The notes: a model not told the origin generated them from the sequence alone. A DNA stretch of 5,838 nucleotides from Xanthobacteraceae bacterium (GCA_030043175.1 JASHYD010000253.1:1-5838), one strand, 5' to 3'; shown: positions 1-5,173, counted from the stretch's first letter. Numbers and translations: made by a program.

Positions 1-567
1 CGCGGCCTGTCCTCGGTCTCGCTCGGCGGTGCCGGCGCGACCGTCAATCTCGATCCGCAGGGCGCTCACGGCACCGTCGGCGCCCCCGGCACCGGCCTGA
101 GCTACCAGACCCGCCGCGCGCCGTATGGCATCAGCAACCGCAAGCTGGCCCGGCTGGAGCGCCGCCGCCAGCAAACCGAGGACGGCATCGCCGCCGCCCT
201 CGAAGCCACGCGAGAGAGAATTCGCCAGGTCGATCAGCAATGGGCGACCCTCAGCACCGCTTATGACAAGCTGCTGCACGACATGGCGGCGGCGCTTGGG
301 GTCGAGCCCGATCCAGCGAAGCTTGCGGCGCTGTGGCGCCAGGTTGGCCGGCCGGATGAGGCCGAGATGATTGAGGAGAATGCCCGCCTCGTCGCGAGCG
401 TTGACGAGCAGCGCGCCCAGATGCGGGCCGATGAGCGCCGCCAGGAGGAGCTGTTGGCCGAGGCCCGTGTTCCGCTCGGCGAGAGGGTCGACTGGTCGCG
501 CCGTTGGCTGGTCATCGTTATCGCGATCGTCGTGCTCGCTGCCCTGCTCTTCCTCGGCAGTCACTGA
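1..567 (+). CDS. DUF4236 domain protein with coiled coil and C-terminal membrane anchor (5' end outside window)
   Basis: The frame is open from base 1 to the TGA at 565-567, giving 188 residues; the true start lies upstream. The first ~40 residues (GLSSVSLGGAGATVNLD, then GTVGAPGTGLSY) match the small glycine-rich DUF4236 domain, which normally begins with about 20 more residues (an MGFRFRRS-like start). Residues ~45-165 are Ala/Arg/Glu/Gln rich with heptad-like spacing, so probably a long helix or coiled coil. Residues ~169-186 (WLVIVIAIVVLAALLFLG) are one transmembrane segment very close to the C-terminus, so the protein is probably tail-anchored with its bulk in the cytoplasm. Its function is unknown; DUF4236 has no established biochemical role that I know of. 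The stop overlaps the next start by one base (TGATG), suggesting translational coupling to the RHH-like gene downstream. The family call is confident; topology is inferred. Confidence 0.85.
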   Translation, partial: RGLSSVSLGGAGATVNLDPQGAHGTVGAPGTGLSYQTRRAPYGISNRKLARLERRRQQTEDGIAAALEATRERIRQVDQQWATLSTAYDKLLHDMAAALGVEPDPAKLAALWRQVGRPDEAEMIEENARLVASVDEQRAQMRADERRQEELLAEARVPLGERVDWSRRWLVIVIAIVVLAALLFLGSH

Positions 568-900
568 TGGTGCCGGTCAGTAACGCCGAGGCGCAAGCCC
601 GCTGGCGAAAGCGCCAGATGGGGGGCGACCGCCAGCGCTTCGTGTTTGATCTCGACTCCAACCGCGAAGGCCCTGCGGCAGCTCGCCCGCCGCAGGCGCC
701 TCAGCGTCACCGCTCTGGTCCGCCAACTCATCGCGGCCCGCGACCGAGGCCGAGAAGAAATCGTGACGGCCATCAGGGAATTGTTGAACATTGCCATATT
801 CCAGCAACGGAGATCCTGTGAAGCGCTGCACCCGAGCGCTGCGCCATGGCAATGTCTTTGGCAGCCGTGGCTCTGTCGCGCACGGGTCGCGAGCTGGTAA
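567..900 (+). pseudogene. small ribbon-helix-helix-like protein gene, broken by a +1 frameshift
   Basis: The ATG at 567 overlaps the preceding stop. The frame reads MVPVSNAEAQARWRKRQ and continues to a predicted beta strand (RFVFDLDS), after which sense is lost. Homology resumes one frame over as TAKALRQLARRRRLSVTALV, which looks like the two helices of an RHH (MetJ/Arc-type) fold. Removing one A from the AA at 660-661 joins both parts into DLDS-TAKALRQLA. The joined product is about 110 residues if it runs to the stop at 898-900, but its last ~35 residues look unlike natural protein, so the ancestral end may have been earlier. It resembles the intact gene at 3963-4193: both have NAExQxRWR, then GxDRxR, a strand and two helices. 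As it stands, translation from 567 ends at 821 with a non-homologous tail. A sequencing error is an alternative. RHH proteins are usually DNA-binding repressors or antitoxins; that role here is inferred. Confidence 0.65.
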
Positions 901-1067
901 TCCAGCGTCTGGGTGAGCGTGTTGGTTCACGGAAGGCCCGCAGGATAATTGAGGCTGCGATGGCGATTGCGAACGAACCGGACGAGCCGGATGATGACGT
1001 CGTTGACGTGGGTCCGACAATGAGTGATCGCAAGTTGCCGCGCTGGGATAGTGGTCCGTCGACCTAA
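846..1067 (+). CDS. hypothetical small protein with acidic C-terminal region
   Basis: A 73-residue frame from ATG 846 (or ATG 852) to TAA 1065-1067. I do not recognise it. The central part (GRELVIQRLGERVGSRKARR, followed by IIEAAMAIANE) is predicted to be helical and basic to amphipathic; it is followed by an acidic stretch (DEPDDDVVDV) and a short polar tail. No signal peptide or membrane segment is visible. No clear Shine-Dalgarno precedes the ATG. A GTG at 818 with GGAG upstream opens a different frame that stops after about 32 codons. The frame overlaps the degenerate tail of the preceding RHH pseudogene by 55 bases and ends three bases before a long inverted repeat, which mildly supports it as a real gene end. 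The antisense frame over the same DNA is less protein-like. It may be a real short gene or a chance ORF. Confidence 0.38.
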   Translation: MAMSLAAVALSRTGRELVIQRLGERVGSRKARRIIEAAMAIANEPDEPDDDVVDVGPTMSDRKLPRWDSGPST

Positions 1068-1069
1068 TC

Positions 1070-1112
1070 CGATCCCAGCTCTTGGGACTGGAGCGGAACC
1101 AGTCAGGGATCG
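1070..1112 (+). terminator. long imperfect inverted repeat just after the 846-1067 ORF
   Basis: The outer arms CGATCCC (1070-1076) and GGGATCG (1106-1112) are perfect complements. The inner arms ACTGG (1087-1091) and CCAGT (1099-1103) are also perfect and enclose a 7-base loop. The unpaired bases between outer and inner arms are asymmetric (10 versus 2). CCCA/TGGG (1074-1077 and 1083-1086) can form a competing small hairpin. No T-run follows, so this is not a canonical Rho-independent terminator. It may be a structured 3' end or an operator. Confidence 0.35.
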
Positions 1113-1201
1113 ACGCCGCCCGCTCCGATCGGCAATCCAATAACCAGATTTGCCGCTTACACCATCCTAAACGCAGATGAATTGCCTGGCATCACCGATC
1201 G

Positions 1202-1231
1202 TTGGCGGACGCGGGAGAACAACAGCAATAT
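1202..1231 (+). promoter_or_regulatory. candidate promoter for the secreted protein gene
   Basis: TTGGCG (1202-1207) and CAATAT (1226-1231) are separated by 18 bases, a sigma-70-like arrangement about 60 bases ahead of the GTG start. The surrounding A/T-rich patch (AATATATCTTTCTC) stands out from the GC-rich flanks. The -35 match is moderate and the -10 match is partial, so this is tentative. The rest of 1113-1291 shows no other signal. Confidence 0.25.
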
Positions 1232-1291
1232 ATCTTTCTCGATCGTTATCACATTGGTTCCGTCGAAAAGCAAAGGAAGGAAGGGCTAACC

Positions 1292-1897
1292 GTGAAGAAA
1301 TTGCTATTAGCTGGTGCTGTCGCGATTGCCCTGGGGGGCATTGCTCAAGCGGCCGAAGTGCTCAATGGGACTTACGCGTTCGTCGGTCAGAACCACTGCA
1401 TTCTCACTAGCCCGAGCGGTGTTTTCTCCGCCAATCAATCGATAGGCTTTGGTCTCGCTATGAATGCCGGGGTGCAAGGATTTATCACTTACAACAAGGC
1501 CAGCGGAACCGGGACGGGGTCGTTGATCGGAACCCTTGCCCACCTGGAGTTCGACTCTAGCGGTTTGCTGGATCCGGTAAATGGCCTGGCAGTCGGCACG
1601 ACGCAAGAGAACTGGAGCCTGACCTTCACAGTTAGCGGTGACGAGTTCACCGCCACTGACGGCACCATCAACGGGACTTTCACCAGCGGCCCGCAAAAAG
1701 GTGTGACTTATACGATCACCGGCGTGCCGCCGTTCAATGGCATCATCAGCGAGAACGAACCGCATGTGCTGCAAACAGCCAACTCGCAGCCAACTGTCGC
1801 GGTGTGGAAGTTATCAAACGGTGCCGTTCGGAATGTCCTGTGCTCGCGTACTCGCACGCTCACTAAGGTCAAGGAAACGCCACCAGCCACGAACTAA
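1292..1897 (+). CDS. secreted beta-rich hypothetical protein with Sec signal peptide
   Basis: The GTG start at 1292 is chosen because a strong purine-rich Shine-Dalgarno (AAGGAAGGAAGGG, ending near 1285) sits about 7 bases upstream and because it puts a textbook signal peptide at the N-terminus: KKLLLAGAVAIALGGIAQA, cleavage predicted after residue 20 (AQA/AE). The frame stays open back to 1202, but that extension would bury the signal. The precursor is 201 residues. The mature part is rich in Gly, Thr, Ser and Asn with alternating hydrophobic patterns (FVGQNHCIL, NWSLTFTVSGDEFTATDGTI), suggesting beta sheet. It has two cysteines, C36 and C184, near the two ends, which could form one disulfide after export. 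I recognise no catalytic motif and cannot place it in a named family; similar small secreted proteins of unknown role are common in rhizobia. It appears monocistronic, with a hairpin following the stop. Confidence 0.85.
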   Translation: MKKLLLAGAVAIALGGIAQAAEVLNGTYAFVGQNHCILTSPSGVFSANQSIGFGLAMNAGVQGFITYNKASGTGTGSLIGTLAHLEFDSSGLLDPVNGLAVGTTQENWSLTFTVSGDEFTATDGTINGTFTSGPQKGVTYTITGVPPFNGIISENEPHVLQTANSQPTVAVWKLSNGAVRNVLCSRTRTLTKVKETPPATN

Positions 1898-1911
1898 ACG
1901 ATCGCGTCCTT

Positions 1912-1936
1912 CTGCGCCGTCATGGCGGCGGCGCAG
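1912..1936 (+). terminator. hairpin after the secreted protein gene
   Basis: CTGCGCCG (1912-1919) and CGGCGCAG (1929-1936) form a perfect 8-bp GC-rich stem with a 9-base loop, 15 bases after the TAA at 1895-1897. No T-run follows, so it is either a weak intrinsic terminator or a 3'-end stabilising structure. Confidence 0.4.
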
Positions 1937-2161
1937 CGGGGCGGGATTGTCCGCCACAACAAGGAAAGAAACTATGAAGTGTCCGCAACAAAATTTCGCT
2001 GGTCAAGCGTCGAGTTCCGCCGCTTAATCCCTGCCTAAATGGCTTGCTACAGTTTCGAGGGGTTTGGGCAACATTCAGCAGCGCGCGGGTTCGCGGAAAT
2101 TGCTGTGCCGCGTCCTGCGGTTAAACACCGTGGTGGTGAGCGTTGCGGAAACGCCCGCCTG
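1937..2161. other. intergenic between convergent genes; only a 17-codon ORF seen
   Basis: The only translation signal here is AAGGAAAG (1961-1968), 5 bases before ATG 1974. It opens a 17-codon frame (MKCPQQNFAGQASSSAA) ending at TAA 2025-2027. It has no recognisable function and could be a leader, a relic start or chance. Near the end of the SUMF1-like gene, GCGTT/AACGC and CACC/GGTG make two small weak hairpins on the minus strand, without a T-run. Longer frames on the + strand across this region run antisense into the SUMF1-like gene and look like shadows. Confidence 0.3.
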
Positions 2162-3067
2162 TCAGCGAGCCAGCGTCCTCGCCACCCGAAACCCCAAGGA
2201 GTTGCTCCGGAAGTCAATGGCGAACCTGCCGCGTACGGCTGAGCGGAGGTCACCTGGGTAGGTCGCCCAGGAACCGCCACGAACGATACGGTAATCGCAC
2301 CTGCCGGATTCCCAAGGCGAGCCGTCAGCGGGGGCCCCGGCGTAATTCTCATGCCAGCAATCCTGGGTCCATTCCCACGTGTTGCCGTGGACCTGAAAAA
2401 TGCCCCATTGGTTCGACCGGAACGAATCAACGGGCACTGTCCGCTGTCGATATTCGCCTATCGGGCCGTTGCCGTATATGTAAGTGCCATTGTAGTTCGC
2501 CTGTCTCGGAGAAATTGCAGGGCCCCACCAGAACGCCGTCCTCGCCCCAGCACGTGCTACATATTCGCGCTCTGCCTCGCTCAACAGCCGGTAGCCTTTG
2601 CCGGTCTTGGCCGACAGCCATGCGACATAGGCGTTAGCATCGTTCCATGATACATTGATCACCGGGCGACGATCGCGGCCCCAGCTTTCGTCGTTCGGCC
2701 GGTAGCCGCTGCAGCTTCCGTCCGCGACGCAAGCGTCCCATTCATCGAACGTCACCGCAAATTTGCCGACAGCGAACCGCCGCGCAAACGTCACATGGTG
2801 CTGTGGCCCTTCATACTTAGCCCGATTCAGCTCGCTCTCCGGCGAGCCCATAATGAAGCTGCCGGCCGGCGCCAGCACCATTTCGGGGCACTTGTCGCAC
2901 TCGCGAAAAGTATCTTTAAGCTTCAGAGCGCGTTCTTCGGGAGCTGATAGCGGGCCGATCCGCGTCTCTGCGCGGCCCGGCATCGCACTGCATGCGGTCG
3001 CCAACAGAATTACCGCGATGATCGACGCGACGCGCACGACCCAACTCGCCTGGTTGATCGATATCAA
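2162..3067 (-). CDS. exported SUMF1/FGE-fold domain protein lacking the catalytic cysteines
   Basis: 301 residues from TTG 3067, chosen because GGAAGAA lies about 7 bases upstream; the frame extends far upstream but would overlap the divergent gene. GTG 3037 (residue 11) is an alternative giving a shorter signal peptide. Residues ~10-26 are hydrophobic and end in LLATAC, a weak lipobox, with a signal peptidase I alternative at about AMPGRA. Residues 57-60 (CDKC) precede the domain start PEMVLAPAGSFIMGS (61-75). Later motifs are RPVINVSWNDANAYVAWLS (134-152), LLSEAEREYVARAG (161-174), VHGNTWEWTQD (226-236), RGGSW (263-267) and LGFRVAR (291-297), all typical of formylglycine-generating-enzyme-type (SUMF1/EgtB/PvdO) domains. 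Genuine FGE carries copper-binding cysteines just after RGGS; here that stretch (WATYPGDLRSAVRGRFAIDF) has none, so sulfatase activation is unlikely. The Cys pairs at 57/60, 113/119 and 237/257 could be disulfides in the periplasm. The exact role is unknown. Confidence 0.9.
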   Translation of the reverse strand: MISINQASWVVRVASIIAVILLATACSAMPGRAETRIGPLSAPEERALKLKDTFRECDKCPEMVLAPAGSFIMGSPESELNRAKYEGPQHHVTFARRFAVGKFAVTFDEWDACVADGSCSGYRPNDESWGRDRRPVINVSWNDANAYVAWLSAKTGKGYRLLSEAEREYVARAGARTAFWWGPAISPRQANYNGTYIYGNGPIGEYRQRTVPVDSFRSNQWGIFQVHGNTWEWTQDCWHENYAGAPADGSPWESGRCDYRIVRGGSWATYPGDLRSAVRGRFAIDFRSNSLGFRVARTLAR

Positions 3068-3082
3068 TTCGTGTTCTTCCGA

Positions 3083-3111
3083 TTGAAGGTAAGAAATAAG
3101 CAGGGCAATAT
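3083..3111 (+). promoter_or_regulatory. candidate promoter for the 82-residue exported protein
   Basis: TTGAAG (3083-3088) and CAATAT (3106-3111) are separated by exactly 17 bases. Transcription would begin around 3118, just ahead of the ribosome-binding site GAGGAGGAA (3122-3130). It lies in the 69-base gap between two divergent start codons, so it overlaps whatever drives the minus-strand SUMF1-like gene. The box matches are moderate. Confidence 0.35.
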
Positions 3112-3136
3112 GGCCCGAAATGAGGAGGAATTTATC

Positions 3137-3385
3137 ATGAGGATTTCGACGATTGCAATCGTCGGGGCGATTGCTGTTGCAGTGAGCGGCCCGGCTTTGG
3201 CCCAGAAGAGTCAGAAGAAGAGAACTACCTATGGCGCGCTTGTTGGGACGTTTGAGCAATGCGAGTCGCAAGCTATTGCGCTGGGGATGCCGCATGGGCA
3301 AGCCGGCCATTCGGAATATGTGCGCGAATGCATGGGAAAGAGGCCTGGCAACTCTAATGTGGGGGGCGCTGGGTCCCAACGCTAA
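3137..3385 (+). CDS. small exported protein with signal peptide and two cysteines
   Basis: 82 residues. ATG 3137 is fixed by a near-consensus Shine-Dalgarno (GAGGAGGAA, 3122-3130) 6 bases upstream and by the signal peptide that follows: RISTIAIVGAIAVAVSGPALA, cleaved after ALA (residue 23) before QKSQKKR. The mature ~59 residues begin with a very basic stretch, then FEQCESQAIALGM, HGQAGHSEYVRECMGKRPG and a Gly/Ser/Asn tail. The two cysteines, about 22 residues apart on predicted helices, could pair as a disulfide. I associate this pattern (FEQC...ALxxG...H..YVRECM) with short unnamed secreted proteins common in Bradyrhizobium; no function is known to me. It is divergently transcribed from the SUMF1-like exported protein, and a hairpin plus T-run follow its stop. 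Translation signals are strong and codon use fits, so I am confident it is expressed. Confidence 0.9.
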   Translation: MRISTIAIVGAIAVAVSGPALAQKSQKKRTTYGALVGTFEQCESQAIALGMPHGQAGHSEYVRECMGKRPGNSNVGGAGSQR

Positions 3386-3391
3386 TGTAGA

Positions 3392-3426
3392 GGCCGCCAG
3401 GTCCGGAGGCCGCAACTCAATTTTTT
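3392..3426 (+). terminator. probable intrinsic terminator of the small exported protein gene
   Basis: GGCCGCC (3392-3398) pairs with GGAGGCC (3405-3411) through six base pairs and one G/A mismatch around a 6-base loop, starting 7 bases after the TAA. Six T's follow at 3421-3426, but separated from the stem by 9 bases, so the layout is imperfect. Confidence 0.4.
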
Positions 3427-3443
3427 GGCGACCGCCGGACGCT

Positions 3444-3487
3444 AAAATGTTCCCCGAACCCCTCAAAACGGTGTCAGGGAACTTTTT
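3444..3487. terminator. bidirectional terminator-like hairpin
   Basis: GTTCCC (3449-3454) and GGGAAC (3477-3482) are perfect complements. The stem can be extended by AAAA (3444-3447, with one bulged T) pairing with TTTT at 3483 onwards. A 22-base loop lies between. With an A-run on the left and TTTTT on the right it could end transcription from either side. It may also be a mobile-element or REP-like remnant; I cannot tell from one copy. Confidence 0.4.
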
Positions 3488-3962
3488 GGTTGGACCGCAA
3501 TATCGTATTGGAGAACGAATGCCGCCGCGATGCGAAGTCTTCTGGGAAGTCATCGTCAAGCCGGCACCTCTTGAAACGAGGCGTGCACCTTGGCCGGCGA
3601 TGGCGCCTTGTCCGTCATCGCGGCGACGACATTTCCGGAGCCATGGCACAGATCAGGCGCATGTTGCCTCCCTGCGGCCGACCGGCTTCGCAATAGCACC
3701 GAGTGCCGCCAGCGGTGTCAGGTCGACGCCGAACCCGAACAATGCCGAGCCGTGCGACGCGGCTTCCTGTCGAAGATTGGCGCGCAAGACACCGAACTTG
3801 AGCCGGCCCCTGAGGAACAGGCAGGTCGTGCAGCAGTTAAACGCTGCTTGGAAAATCCGCGTGTCGGTGTGCGACGGCATCAGCAAAACGATATGGACGC
3901 CGAAGATCGACTCCAGAATGCAGCGGTCGACCCAGCGCACGGAATTTCGATTAATGTAGCCT
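3488..3962. other. gene-poor stretch, no recognisable coding gene
   Basis: About 475 bases between the exported protein gene and the RHH-like gene. Both strands carry open frames: + from 3519, with GGAGA just upstream, to 3959; + 3590-4048; and - 3653-4015. None shows a motif, signal peptide or believable hydrophobic pattern. The + frame at 3590-4048 is Arg/Gln rich and the - frame has clustered Cys residues (FNCCTTC), both typical of out-of-frame translation of GC-rich DNA. Short start signals on the minus strand (GGGAGG before an ATG near 3662) open frames of about 15-20 codons only. It may be decayed coding sequence. Confidence 0.5.
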
Positions 3963-4193
3963 TCAAAGGGTCGGACTTTTTCCCCGCGCCGCGCGGCACA
4001 CAGTGGGGGGCACAAGGCTCTCGACGAACTCGGGCAGGCTCTTGTTAGCGGCCTTGGCGAGCCGCTTGAGCCGCCGCGCCACCGGCACCGTCAACATCAG
4101 CTGGAGGCGGACTCGGTCAGAGCCGACATGCGCGGCGCGCCAACGGCGTTGCTTCTCGGCGTTGATCAGCGGTCGCTTTCGCTTGGTCGGCAT
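3963..4193 (-). CDS. small ribbon-helix-helix-like putative DNA-binding protein
   Basis: 76 residues from ATG 4193, preceded by AAGGGAA with about 5 bases spacing. The upstream in-frame ATG at 4241 is less likely because the extension lacks basic or structured character and passes through a repeated regulatory element. Layout: basic N-terminus (PTKRKR), motif NAEKQRRWRAAH (11-22), GSDRVRL, a beta strand (VRLQLMLTV, ~28-36), helix A (ARRLKRLAKAAN), a turn, helix B (SLPEFVESLV), then a loose tail. Strand-helix-helix in ~50 residues is the arrangement of RHH (MetJ/Arc) dimers, where the strand contacts DNA. It is a distant relative of the broken gene at 567. It follows the DUF4238 gene, whose ancestral stop (4238) is 44 bases upstream, so the two probably form an operon. 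The site GGTTA-N6-TAACC lies directly before its ribosome-binding site, consistent with autoregulation. DNA binding is inferred; no experimental role is known to me. Confidence 0.7.
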   Translation of the reverse strand: MPTKRKRPLINAEKQRRWRAAHVGSDRVRLQLMLTVPVARRLKRLAKAANKSLPEFVESLVPPTVCRAARGKSPTL

Positions 4194-5106
4194 TTCGATT
4201 CCCTTGGTTAGTAGCGTAACCCATGTGGTTTCGCTGGTCACGTCCCGGCTTCCGCCATGCGCAACCTGGTCTCGACAAATCCGTCCTGGCGTACACGTAG
4301 CGCTCCGCCTGCCTGACGATACCGTCGTTGAGCTGCTCCACGATGGTGCCCTCCTCCAGGCTCAAAAGACCGCTTTCTGACTCGCGGTGGCTCGTCGCAA
4401 AAAAGGCGGACCTCGGGTGAAGGGGGAACGCGACGATACAGCGCGGATCATCCAGGCCGCCGTGCGTCAAGACGCAAGGGTAATCCGACGTGAGAAAGTC
4501 CTGCTGCGTCTCCGCCCGAAGGTGCAGCGTCCTCCAATTCATCCGAAGGATTGTTTCCGCATATCGCGGGTGCTGAATTAAGCCAGGCAAAATGATCTTT
4601 CCGTGGTTGTCCAGCCTAGGCCCGCATTTCCGTTCAGCGAGTTCGAGCAATGTTGGTGGATCGCCAGCGCGCCTCACCGCTTCGTACTGATGCGGATTAC
4701 GAAGCAGGGCTTCCTCGATGTGCCGCCGACCCTGGATTTGTATCATCTTGACGACGTTCGGGCTGCGTGCCCGCGCCGCCATGAGGAAACGCGTCCACGC
4801 CTCGGCTAATTCGGGAGTAAATTTCGAAGGGTCGCCGCCGGCTATCAAAACCTTCAGCGCGTGCGACGCGGGGCTATCCACGCCCCCCGCAAAGAATTTT
4901 TCTTCGATCACTTGCTGCCGGTCTTCCGGGTAGCCCTCCAGCGAATACAGGCGTGGCTCGTAGCCCGTTTTCTTCGGGGCGATGGTAGAAGCCACCACCT
5001 TGCGACCCCTCGGGCGCCAGTACCGAACAACCTTGCCCTTGGCACCGCACCAGCCGTTCAGGTAGAAAACCGGTAGGTGATGATGATCGAGTGGTCTACT
5101 ATTCAC
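4117..5106 (-). CDS. DUF4238 family protein, C-terminus altered by a frameshift
   Basis: As written the frame runs from GTG 5106 for 329 residues to a TGA at 4117-4119. The N-terminal HHHLPVFYLNGWC (8-20) and the later QDFLTSDYPCVL (202-213) are hallmark DUF4238 motifs, and length up to ~275 fits the family. DUF4238 has no established biochemistry that I know of. After YVYART (271-275) the sequence stops looking natural and becomes Gln/Arg/Asn rich. Shifting frame at about 4282-4287 gives GFVETRLRMAEAGT and a TGA at 4238-4240, which resembles normal DUF4238 C-termini (an FVE motif near the end). I therefore infer a one-base loss (or +2), turning an ancestral ~289-residue protein into one whose last ~55 residues are new; 76 bases now overlap the downstream RHH-like gene in another frame. 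A poor AG-rich ribosome site (AAAAAGAGAA) lies 10 bases before the start. No signal peptide is visible, so it is probably cytoplasmic. Confidence 0.85.
   Translation of the reverse strand: MNSRPLDHHHLPVFYLNGWCGAKGKVVRYWRPRGRKVVASTIAPKKTGYEPRLYSLEGYPEDRQQVIEEKFFAGGVDSPASHALKVLIAGGDPSKFTPELAEAWTRFLMAARARSPNVVKMIQIQGRRHIEEALLRNPHQYEAVRRAGDPPTLLELAERKCGPRLDNHGKIILPGLIQHPRYAETILRMNWRTLHLRAETQQDFLTSDYPCVLTHGGLDDPRCIVAFPLHPRSAFFATSHRESESGLLSLEEGTIVEQLNDGIVRQAERYVYARTDLSRPGCAWRKPGRDQRNHMGYATNQGNRNADQAKATADQRREATPLARRACRL
4206..4222 (-). repeat. 17-base repeat, copy 1, operator-like, upstream of RHH-like gene
   Basis: The + strand reads GGTTAGTAGCGTAACCC. It contains perfect 5-base inverted arms GGTTA/TAACC around a 6-base centre. 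It ends 12 bases from the ATG at 4193, immediately before the ribosome-binding site. An exact copy lies at 5129-5145 in the same orientation, also just upstream of a minus-strand start codon. Confidence 0.75.
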
Positions 5107-5128
5107 GTGCGATCGGTTCTCTTTTTTC

Positions 5129-5145
5129 GGTTAGTAGCGTAACCC
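5129..5145 (-). repeat. 17-base repeat, copy 2, operator-like, upstream of DUF4238 gene
   Basis: Exact copy of 4206-4222, 22 bases upstream of the GTG at 5106. On the minus strand both copies are preceded by CCAyAT-like bases, so similarity extends a little beyond the 17. It overlaps the start region of the candidate promoter at 5144-5173, where a bound repressor would block transcription. Confidence 0.75.
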
Positions 5146-5173
5146 TATATGGGCTCGGCGCGCCACCGTGCAA
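5144..5173 (-). promoter_or_regulatory. candidate promoter of the DUF4238/RHH unit
   Basis: On the minus strand TTGCAC (5173-5168) and TATAGG (5149-5144) are spaced 18 bases apart. The predicted transcription start falls inside the 17-base inverted-arm element. It lies downstream of a terminator that insulates it from the relic genes at higher coordinates. Confidence 0.4.

Noticed and set aside
573..583. GGTCAGTAACG, a partial match (9 of 11) to the 17-base operator-like element near the first RHH-like gene
   Set aside because: It lacks the second arm and lies inside coding sequence for VSNAE, so the resemblance is most simply chance.
577..1140. 187-codon minus-strand frame
   Set aside because: Antisense to the RHH pseudogene and the 846-1067 ORF; Pro/Arg/Ser-rich with no motif, typical of a GC-rich shadow frame.
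1202..1291. In-frame extension of the secreted protein before GTG 1292
   Set aside because: The Shine-Dalgarno and signal peptide both fit 1292; the added 30 residues are polar and would abolish export.
1307..1774. 155-codon minus-strand frame
   Set aside because: Lies entirely antisense to the signal-peptide protein at 1292-1897, which has far better start signals and composition.
2143..2637. 164-codon plus-strand frame
   Set aside because: Antisense to the SUMF1-like domain, whose conserved motifs fix the real coding strand.
3068..3649. Upstream extension of the SUMF1-like frame (open to 3649 on the minus strand)
   Set aside because: It would cover the well-supported divergent 82-residue gene, contains no natural-looking protein sequence, and would place the signal peptide internally.
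3519..3959. Plus-strand frame with GGAGA just upstream of ATG 3519
   Set aside because: No recognisable motif, hydrophobic pattern or homology; composition rich in Arg, Pro and Cys suggests chance openness in GC-rich DNA.
3653..4015. 120-codon minus-strand frame after the RHH-like gene
   Set aside because: Overlaps the RHH-like gene in another frame, has clustered Cys and no family signature; kept only as a remark in the gene-poor region.
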